Below the pieces are notes generated by a model. It saw only the letters and a program-made list of their open reading frames with translations. It did not search any database and had not been told where the DNA came from. Of a stretch of DNA of 64,000 bases, positions 55,715 to 64,000 are shown piece after piece. Within the stretch, counting starts at the first letter, position 1; every line of letters starts with the position of its first letter. The DNA comes from Ganoderma boninense (lineage: Eukaryota > Basidiomycota > Agaricomycetes > Polyporales > Polyporaceae). A program made the position numbers and the translations under genes. The stretch is from positions 3,158,955 to 3,222,954 of the forward strand of contig CM035304.1 of NCBI GenBank assembly GCA_002900995.3. The letters are read 5' to 3'.

Positions 55715-58700
55715 ATGTCCAACCAAGTCCGGTTCAGCCTTGATACTAAATGCTCCGACTCTCCAGCAAAGGCCTTCAACGGCAACTCCAGCCACACCAA
55801 CACCAAGCCCGATCTAGCTCGCAATCGCGCCGAGCTCTGTTTTAACATGCACGGCAAGGTCACCATCGTCGACTACGCCAAGTTTGTCGAACTCTTCCTC
55901 CCTGCGGTTAAAGGCGACAAGGCAGCACATACCAACATCTTCCAGAAGATTCCGAAACCGAATGGCGAGCCTGATATGTACAGGGAATTGGTGAGTTTCC
56001 TGTCATCTGCAGTCACCCGGCGCGTCGGCGCTCACATGGTGGTTGAAGCCCAAGGCGATCAACGGCGCGAAGATTTGTCCCGGCTTCAAGGTCGTCGCGA
56101 CCCCCTACCAGGCGGACAGGACCGACTCCTCCAAGCAGGCCGTCGACATGGGTCTCTACCGCACCGCGAAAACCCCAAAGTGCGAGAAGGACAAGGCCTA
56201 CCCGGCGGTCGACTGGTTCGACCTCGACCTGCCGATGGAGTGCAAGGCGGACGAGACCGAGCAGGACGCGTTCGACGAGAACCAGGCGAACGGGGAGCCA
56301 ACGGGGGACAAGCGCAGGGACGCGCTTGGGCAGGCCTACTCGTACATCGAGCTCATTGTCAAGCGGCAGCACCGTATGTTCGTCTTCATGCTCTTCTTCC
56401 TGGGCAACAGCGTCCGGATCGTGCGCTTCGACCGTTCTGGCGTCTTCGTGACGCGTAAGTTCGACTACAAGGCCGAAGGCGAGTTGCTCGTTGACTTTCT
56501 CCACCGCTACTCGCAGCTTTCCAGGGAGGAGCGCGGCTATGACATCAGCAAACTGGGCAGTAGGTCTGCAGTGATCTGCAGCGTCGAGTAATCGTCTGTA
56601 AGGTTGGTAGGGCATCGTAAGCACCTCACGGACTCCTGTAGAATTCCGTAAGGCGCTGTAGGGACATATAGGTTAGCGCTCAAATGGCTGTATGTCTCTG
56701 TAGTCGAACCACTAACAGCTTGTAGAGTCTTGCAGGACTCTGTAGCATATCCTGTGTGTGGCTGTAGCGGTCTGCAAGAGGCTCACTGGTGCTCTGTAGG
56801 GACATACGGATTCCTACGGATTCCTACGAATTATACTGGGTAATCATGTGGATAGGCTATGATTCCGACAGCTCCAATGAATATTACTGAAGAAAGATAT
56901 ATTTAATTGATGACCATACAACAACGTACATAATTCGCAATCAAGACAAGAGCACTCCGAGTCAATGGGGCGTATCACAATTCCCCTGAGCTACAGGGAA
57001 CGAGGGTAGAGAGGGCCAGGGCTTGACGCCGGCGAGCAAAAGATGAAGTACACACAACGAACAAACGCACCTGGCACAGAAAAGAATAGGACTTACTACT
57101 GATCGAGGACAGTAGCGCGAGCGAAAGGAGTGGAGCGCGACGATGCAACGATGGATTTACTCACTTGGACAGTTCGCGAACAAGACCGCTGAGCACGTAC
57201 CTAGATGGCAACCTTGCCGTGTCGCGATCCGGAGAGCACTCACCTTTATAATCTCTGCGCGAAGCGTGATTCATGACTCACGTTAAGAGTCCCAAGGCAC
57301 TTCCACAACGAGAAACCCAAGACACACCAAGATCCGTGAATACGCTCCTGCTATAAGAGCGGCTGAAAGAGCCGGTTAACTTGAAGAAGCCAAGGAGACG
57401 CACCTTCGAGCCTTCGACTTGATGCTTCGGCCTTAAGAGCAAATGGAGGTCGTGAAGCAGGATACACCAGGGAAAGAGAGAAAAAGTGATAAAGAGGCGA
57501 AGAGGCGAGCCACGGAAGAGATAGAGCGGGGAGATAGAGGAGAAGGTCAAGTCGCGTCGGAGTGAAGTTGAAGCACCCCGCGCCTAAATAGGTCCCCAAC
57601 GCAGCTATGACATCATACCTGCAAGTCCACGTCCAGCGTAGAATCGGACTCGTTGGGGTAACTAGTCCGCGTGAAAGATTGGGGCGCGGCGCGGCTCTCT
57701 GGGGTGCACAAGTGGGGACTGGTGGGGACTCCTTCAGGTGAGGGCGAGCCAGGGAAGGCTGTAAGTTGCCTTGCCGCCAGCCTGGGTTATGGAATAAGGG
57801 AAACTTAAAGGTTGGCGTTTGAATTCCATAGAACGTGAAAATTAAGTACATGGCATATCCGCTGGGCATCTTACAAGGCTATGCAGCCAATAATCGGCTC
57901 CGGCCCATAAACTGCACGTTTCTACAGTAGCATATCGCATACGATACGATCCTACAGGCAACAGACGTGTCCGCCTTATCACTGTATGGCCCTGTCGGAC
58001 AAAGCCGGGCCCTGCGAACCCCTGCATTCCTCTGTAGGATTTGTAGCGCCTTGCATAGTCTTGCAGAAAAGTTGCACTTTTGCTGATGGACCCGACAGCC
58101 TCGCGTATCCTCCCCAAAACCCCTCTATACAACGCGATGCGTCGACGGGCGAAGGCCAAGAAGGACTCGGACAAAGATCCGCGCGACTACGTCCGCGCGC
58201 TGTTCCAGAAGTCGCTGAATCCCCATTGGCCGTGGTGGAAGGTCGAGGTGCACGCTCACAAACCTCACAGCAAGACGCGCAACCAGCGCAACCACACGGT
58301 CATCCGCAAGTTCGCCGTTGGGATGCCGCACTTCCTGGCCCCCAGTGTGGCTGGCCGCGGGACTCGTGGCTACGTCGCGCTTCCCCTTCGGGACGACGAT
58401 ACCATCGCAGACGACGCCGACTTCGTGTACCTGAAGGACGCTTGGCGGGTGGACCATGACGGCATAGACCGAGAAGGTGTCACCCTCCAGTTCCTGAACG
58501 ACAAGGGAGTGAAGTTTGTGCCGACGCTGGTGTGCCACGGCGATCTCCCTGGCCAGGTGACGAGCACCCAGGTGCATTGGGTGGCTTTCCATCCGGACAA
58601 GGTCAAGGTCCCACTGAAGCGGCATCAGCATTACCGCCTCGTAGTGAAGGAGGTTGGCCTGCCTCTTGAAGAATTCAAGGACAAGTCATTGGAGCTATGC

Positions 58701-60010
58701 GATGCCATTTTTAACTGCCTGACTGGTACGTGTTTCTTAATTGTGCTCTGCCTTGCATCGTTGAGCTGATCCTGTCATACTTAGCTCACGCCCAGGCCTA
58801 CAAGGCCGGGATCATCCATCGCGACATCTCCGCAGGCAACATGCTCCTCTACAAGCACGAAGATGGCCATTGGTATGGACTCCTCAACGACTGGGAACTG
58901 TCGAAGAAGATCGACTTCAGTTCTTCGGAAGGGCGTCAGCCGGACCGTACAGTGAGTCGCCTGTCTGAGATTTGGCTGGTATCTGTCAGGCTACTGACCA
59001 TATGTGTGCAGGGCACTTGGCAGTACATGTCGGCACATGCACTGAATGACCCGTACCGGCAGATTGTGATCCAGGATGAGCTTGAATCATTTTTCCACGT
59101 CCTGCTCTACTACGCCATCCGCTTCTTCCCTCATAATCTCGATGACGAGCATGTCGGCCAGTTCCTACATGACTATTTCGACGCTTACTTCCCCCACACC
59201 GAGGGCTACCGTTGCGGTAGCGCAAAGTTTGAGGCCATGCGGACCGGTGTCATCCAGATCATGTCATACCGCGACACCCAGGATGTAGCAAATTCCATTC
59301 TGAAGTTCCTGTGGCCATCTCCTCGCAACCCGCCCTCTTCGAACCCCAAGCCGACTGACGGCTCATCCTCCCCCGCCCTTCCCAGCAGCCCATCACCCGC
59401 AGAACGCGCATTGCCTTCGGCTGATTCTCCGTCGTCTCCCGTTCCACGCCCGCCTTCCCCCACCTCTAGCGACATCTATGGCTCGGACCTCACCTCTCTC
59501 CCTTCGGACCCTGTACAACCCCCGCAAGAACCCAAGGACCGTGAACATCCGCTCAACACCATCATCAAGCAGTTGCTCTCGTGGTTCCAAGCACACTATG
59601 CCTTGGACAGCGCTCGCACGGACACCTTGCCAGAAGGCTCGCAGAACAACACCCAGCCGACTGTCGCGGGCCCGACAGGGAAGAGGCGGGAGCTCAGCGA
59701 GGAATTCCAAGCCGAGGACGTTCTTGGCGGGCGGGATAGCAGCTTAGACGTGGCTCAAACCCTCCAGTACGAACGGCTCCGCGTCAAGCTCCAGTCGCAC
59801 AACGCCATGCTCACGTTGTTTTACAAGTTGCTCAACGACCGGGAGTGGCCTGACCATGACAAGGGGCGCGACAAGAAGCCAAAGGGCGGGTATGCGCCGC
59901 CCAAGTCTGCCGTCCCCGCGACGTCGACTGTGACCGGCGGTTCGAAGTGTCGGTCCATGGACGAAGAGCCTGAAGCCAGGCCGGGTGCGAGCAAGCGCAG
60001 CAGGGCCTAG
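55715..60010 (+). CDS. FunK1 fungal protein kinase, copy 5, interrupted by a transposable element
   Basis: Exons 55715-55990, 56049-58725 (carrying the insertion 56543-58088), 58785-58951 and 59012-60010. Leaving out the insertion and one copy of its 2-bp target duplication, exon 2 is 1129 nt, exactly the length in copy 4, and the whole gene is 857 codons without a stop. The insertion falls after RGYD, well before the HRDISAGN catalytic loop, and contains stops in all frames, so the present allele should be inactive unless the element is removed. Motifs otherwise match copy 4: [44 protein letters not shown], basic end KRSRA. Confidence 0.88.
56543..58088. mobile_element. 1,546-bp non-autonomous DNA transposon with 10-bp inverted termini
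   Basis: It begins CATCAGCAAA and ends TTTGCTGATG, perfect inverted repeats. It is flanked by GA at 56541-56542 and 58089-58090, where the uninterrupted copy 4 has a single GA, giving a 2-bp target duplication. CTGTAG is repeated at least six times in the left 300 bp and recurs near the right end, as subterminal binding motifs do. No transposase-like frame is present. The superfamily is uncertain; a 2-bp duplication and subterminal repeats would suit a CMC/Plavaka-type element. Confidence 0.8.
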
Positions 60011-60297
60011 GCCGCTTAGGTGTTTTGGATAGGTTTTATCTGCATTGTTATCTGCTTCCTCGTCACCTGTACTTGACACGTTTCACTCGGACCTTTTGCG
60101 TCTCCTCCAGTAGCCTCACTTTCGCGACAATGCCTCCATACGTACCTTGCCTTCGCTACTACTCCGCGCGCCGTCAGAGGCTTGTTTCGTTCCGCAGATG
60201 TTCTACCGTCGCTGTACACCTGTGCTTCTGATAATACCCACAGTTTGAATCACATTCTTCACCGTTTCTCAAAGACGGGAGGCGTACATTCTCACTA

Positions 60298-60775
60298 CGG
60301 AGGCATTTCAAGTCGCCCACGCCGAAGCCTTAACTTGGGAACTTGAACTTGGTCTCTCCGGGCGGGTCCGCTACCGAGGACGCAGCAGGCCCCGACGCTG
60401 CAATTAACGCAAAAGCGCCATCCGAAGAAGGGAGCGTCATGGTGCTGGGTCAGCCTTGCGCATACGTTTCCGATCGGGGGCAGCACGCTGACACTTCGTA
60501 CGCATGCAGGCCCGGCGAGCTACGACAGCCCCACGTACACGCTCGAGTCGGCGGCTCGACGGTGTCCGGTTCTTCGATATGCCCATGTCGAGCATCCCGC
60601 CCGGGGACGGCGAGGTCGACGTGACGGTCGGCGACAATGGCCACAACTTGGCTCAGCTGCAAGATGGTCGCGGGGCACGTTGCCTTCGCCGGGAGTCGGC
60701 CTCCCCGGCGGCGCGGCGTCAAGTCGATACGGTCAGCCCGGAGGCGCACTGGTTCATATTCGAGAAGAAGTGAAT
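60298..60775 (+). pseudogene. DUF4419 C-terminal relic
   Basis: Starts with RRHFKSPTPKP, the end of the linker in the full genes. It continues through GGSATEDAAGPDAAINAKAPSEEGSVMV and, after the usual intron position, DGVRFFDMPMSSIPPGDGEVDVTV and DTVSPEAHWFIFEKK. Frameshifts separate the parts and the N-terminal two thirds are missing. It lies tail-to-tail with kinase copy 6. The following 480 bp hold no gene but match the DUF4419 3' flanks near 18.8 and 29.9 kb. Confidence 0.8.
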
Positions 60776-61255
60776 GGCGGTGCGTTGACGATGCACTCAC
60801 GGGGACTGTGCGATCAATTTTATGTCATGAAGGGTGTGCAATTGAATGTTTCTTCCTGTGGAACTTGAAGCTGGACGCACTGCGAGTCCGCGATTTGTGC
60901 ACGCGTCCAAAGTGAGATACCTCGAATAGTGAGAGCTCCATTGACCACCATAGACACTGTCTTTGACTGGCTGTTTACTGGACTGGTCGACACTGGGTTG
61001 ACGTGGACATCGTGACGGGGCCGCAAGCACACGCACGGCATCCGCCAGTCCGCGATCGACACTGGTTACCGTACCTGGTTTTCGTCTCCCCAATGACGAC
61101 AGTGATGGTGAGAAAGAGGCAGGCGGTGGAGTCACTCGAGAAAAGTAAAATGATATATGCAGTACGAGATCCAGAATATTCCGTTCAGACAGTCGGGAGA
61201 CGTATTAAGGACCCAGAAGAAGGGACGAGCATATTACTACGTACGAGAAAGGAGC

Positions 61256-63311
61256 TCAGGCCCTAGCCTTGCTCCGAACGCGCTTCGAGCCACCCTCGAC
61301 GCCGTTGTCCCCAGTCCGCTTTGAACCAATCTGAGTAGAAGTGGTCGGGATGTTGTCCTTCGGCGGGGTGTATCCATTCAACTTGGGCTTCTTGTCGTGA
61401 CTCTTGTCCTTGGCGGGCCACTTCATCCGCTGGACGTGACCCAACAGCAGCTCCACCATAGCATCGTGCGTCTCGAGCTTTTGGGCAAGCTCGAGCTGCT
61501 CCTGCTTGTATGCCTTGGATGTCGCCCGAACTTTGGGGGATGCAATGGGGGTGCGGTTGGTCAGCTGACTCACCCCCCTCATCCCCAGGAGGGCAAGAGA
61601 CGCAGCGCCGGAAACCGCGTCGGCCTGGTCGACGCTGGCAGGCTCGGTGCCTCGAGGGACGGCTTTGATGTCCCGAGCATAAAGTGCCTTGAACCACTGG
61701 AGGAGCTCACAGATGAGGTGGCCTATGGGGTGCGATTGGACTTGCGCGGGTTCGCTCACCGATTTTCGGCCCGGCCACAGGAACTTGAGGTATGGGTTGA
61801 TCACCTTCTGGTTCTCGTTGATTTGGGTGCCGGTGTAGCGGGTGATGTCGATGACCCCGAGATGCATTGCCATGAACTTCGTAGGTCCGGAGGTTGGACC
61901 AGAAAGCCCGTTGGTGTACTCGTCGAAATAGTGATACAGGAGCTCGCGCACGACGGCGGTAGCATTGTGAGGGAGGAAGCGAATGGCGAAGTAGAGGAGG
62001 ACGTGGAAGAAGGACTCAAGATCGTCGGAGATTGTGATGATCCTCGAAAAGTTGGTCAGGGCGTGCACCGACATGAATTGCCATGTTCCCTGAAAGTTTG
62101 TCAGAACGGCGCAGCGGGAAACAAACGGACAATGCTCACCGTTCTGTCGAATTGACTGTTCCCCTCCTTCGTCTTGCCATCCTCGAAAGCTTTTGACAGC
62201 TCCCAGTCGTTCAGCAAGCCGCACCATGCGCCAGCGGCATTTGGATACAGAAGAATGTTCCCTGCGCTGATGTCCCTGTGGATGTAACCCGCTTGGCAGG
62301 CCTCTTTATGCGCTGCACGAGTACATTAGCACACAACCGGAATGAGAGCGCTCGTAGAAACAAACTCACCGATGACACAACAAAGAATAGCAATGACGAG
62401 TTCCAAGCCATTGGAAAACTCTGAGAGCGGCTTTCCAACCTCGGCGACGACAAGACGATAATGCTGGTGGGACTTCAGGGGACAGTTGCGGACATCCTCG
62501 TCGGCGTGGTACTCGGGCCAGTTGGCGTAGGACAGTGTCTCATCTCCTAGATCGCCATGGTAAAGGACGGTGGGGACATATTTTACCTTGTGCTGGTTGA
62601 GCACTTGCAGTACAGCGCCCTCCTTCTCGATACCAGGGTGATCGACGCGCCAAGCGTCCTTGAGGTATACGAAGTACACGAGCCTCGGCGGCTCGTTGCT
62701 AGCGGTAGACTCGTCGTCTTTCACAGGCTTGCCATCCTTGTTGGTGCAGAGTGGTTTGGGCTTGTTGTTCCCATCGAGCGGGACAGCGATGTAGCCACGG
62801 GTCCCGCGACCCACGACGCCACCAGAGTAGAAGTGAGGTTTCCCGACGGCGAAGTACTGACATGAGTCCGTGACCTCATCGTATACCTCCAGCCTCCACC
62901 ACGGCCACTCTTCGTCGAGCGTCTTGTTGAATAGTGGCGGGACGTGGTCCTCCGGACGCATCTCCGCGATCTTCTGCCCGTATTCGCGCATCTCCGCCGC
63001 GAGCTCATTCAAACCCGGATCCCTCTCCTTGTCCTTCTTCTGGACGTCCTTGCCGTTGATGCGAGTCGCGGTGGGGTCATGGCCACGGTTCTTCGCCTGG
63101 AGACGACCGTAGCGCACGAAGAACTCGGTGAGGCGCGCGCCGCCGTCGGGGGTGGTGTAGTCGATCTTCTCGGTGGCGACGATGCCCGAGTGGTCGAAGC
63201 GGAAGATACGCGCGTAGCGGCCGAAGAAGAGGACGATGTAGTGGAAGAGGCGTTTCTGGAACTTGAACACGAGGGCAGCGTAGGAGAGCAGCTGTGCCCA
63301 TATGTCCTCGC
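61256..63311 (-). CDS. FunK1 fungal protein kinase, copy 6, 5' part cut off by an LTR element
   Basis: Readable exons 63311-62370, 62312-62140 and 62089-61256 encode, in order, [92 protein letters not shown] and the basic end KRVRSKARA. No frame defect is seen over this length. At 63311 the coding sequence stops just upstream of the codons for DIWAQLLSYAAL and gives way to a retrotransposon LTR. The first exon and the start of exon 2 are therefore separated by the element, or lost, and lie beyond the window. Copy 3 is its closest relative here. Confidence 0.87.
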
Positions 63312-63528
63312 TGATAAGGCCAGATCACTCAGCTAGCAATAAGCGAAGGATTTGGTGGAGTAAAGACCAACTCGAAGCTGGGGAGCTACCCCAGCTTCTG
63401 AGGGGTTTATATATTCCCTGAGGCCTGCGCACGGACCAGCCGCACGGACCAGGCTTTAGGGCAGGACATACGGGTCGTTACAGGTCGTGCTACGGCTAAG
63501 TGTGCGCTAAATCGTAAAGATCGTAACA
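63312..63528 (-). repeat. Long terminal repeat (3' LTR)
   Basis: TG..CA bounded, 217 bp, adjoining the kinase fragment on its 3' side and a polypurine tract on its 5' side. No second copy of this repeat was seen elsewhere in the window. Confidence 0.7.
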
Positions 63529-64000
63529 TTACCTCCCTCTTTAGCTTCATGTCCTCAGGAAGCCGTGTAAGTACTATCTAGTCATTATTACATTATTATC
63601 TTTATTAGACGAGAAGTAGTTAGTCATAAGCGAAACATCGTATATAGTCTTGTGGTGTGTCGTTACTGCTTGGGTTTCGTCTTTTCCAGTCATTGTATCT
63701 GCGAGTCCAGAAGTCATAACAGTCTGTATCGTACGTGATTATTTGTTCATGTTTGTTTGTGGCTGTGAGTAGGAAACGAGTGTGTATGCGTGGTGCGAAC
63801 TTGTTAGCTGCATAGAATGCGACAATAAGCTTTTGGCATCATCTGTTCGAAGTTTTCTGTATCCAAATGTACCCATTCGCGATCGGGCCCGTGTGAGTCC
63901 ACACCATTGAACGAGTAGTGGACCTTCCGAGATCGTCCTGATCCTTCTACAATTTGGAATCCAAGATTGCTTCCACTTCTCGTTCTGGTTCTAAGAGGGT
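63312..64000 (-). mobile_element. LTR retrotransposon, 3' end, running off the window
   Basis: On the minus strand a 217-bp terminal repeat (63528-63312) starts TGTTACGATC and ends CTTATCA, i.e. TG..CA borders, with a TATATAAA-like box inside. Directly 5' of it is a purine-rich tract (AAAGAGGGAGG), as expected for plus-strand priming. Further upstream, broken frames near 63880-63990 resemble the C-terminal, chromodomain-like end of Gypsy polyproteins. The rest of the element and the other LTR lie outside the window, so the target duplication cannot be checked. Confidence 0.72.

Noticed and set aside
56600..56830. CRISPR-like array of CTGTAG-containing repeats
   Set aside because: The repeats are only 6-8 bp, irregularly spaced, in a eukaryotic transposon terminus; they fit subterminal transposase sites.

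Overview
This window is nuclear DNA of a filamentous basidiomycete, most likely an Agaricomycete (polypore or mushroom group). The genes are GC-rich and cut by many short introns (about 50-70 bp), and the window carries repeated FunK1-type fungal protein kinases (Pkinase_fungal family), a family known to be expanded in mushroom-forming fungi. The species cannot be named from the sequence alone.

Layout. 0.2-4.9 kb: arginine-specific carbamoyl-phosphate synthase large subunit, with a long intron and four single-base indels. 5.3-7.1 kb: an intact covalent-flavin amine oxidase of the fructosyl-amino-acid/sarcosine oxidase type on the minus strand. 8.1-36.5 kb and 51.3-64.0 kb: an accessory region made of a few gene types repeated many times. 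These are six FunK1 kinase genes or pseudogenes plus one relic, three DUF4419 genes plus one relic, four copies of coproporphyrinogen III oxidase (HEM13; two intact, two broken) and two decayed 2-hydroxyacid dehydrogenase genes. 37.1-49.8 kb: an ordinary gene island holding an F-box protein, a UAF30-like SWIB protein, a prenyltransferase-alpha-repeat protein, HRD3/SEL1L and a SAP/ankyrin-like protein.

The accessory region grew by duplication. Kinase, dehydrogenase relic and HEM13 occur in the same order in two inverted arms (about 24.1-29.9 kb and 52.0-60.0 kb). A divergent DUF4419/HEM13 pair occurs twice (18.9-22.5 and 30.0-33.4 kb). A decayed fragment of the F-box gene lies at 18.2-18.7 kb. 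Three mobile elements mark recent activity: an 849-bp hAT-like MITE candidate between two divergent kinases, a 1,546-bp element with 10-bp inverted termini inside one kinase, and an LTR retrotransposon that truncates another kinase at the right edge.

All four HEM13 copies carry an upstream 16-codon reading frame with the same start, length and stop, a candidate regulatory uORF for a haem-pathway gene. Several conserved single-copy genes (CPA2, UAF30, the prenyltransferase-repeat gene, HRD3) need only one-base corrections to read through completely, so part of the frameshift load is probably assembly error and not gene death.
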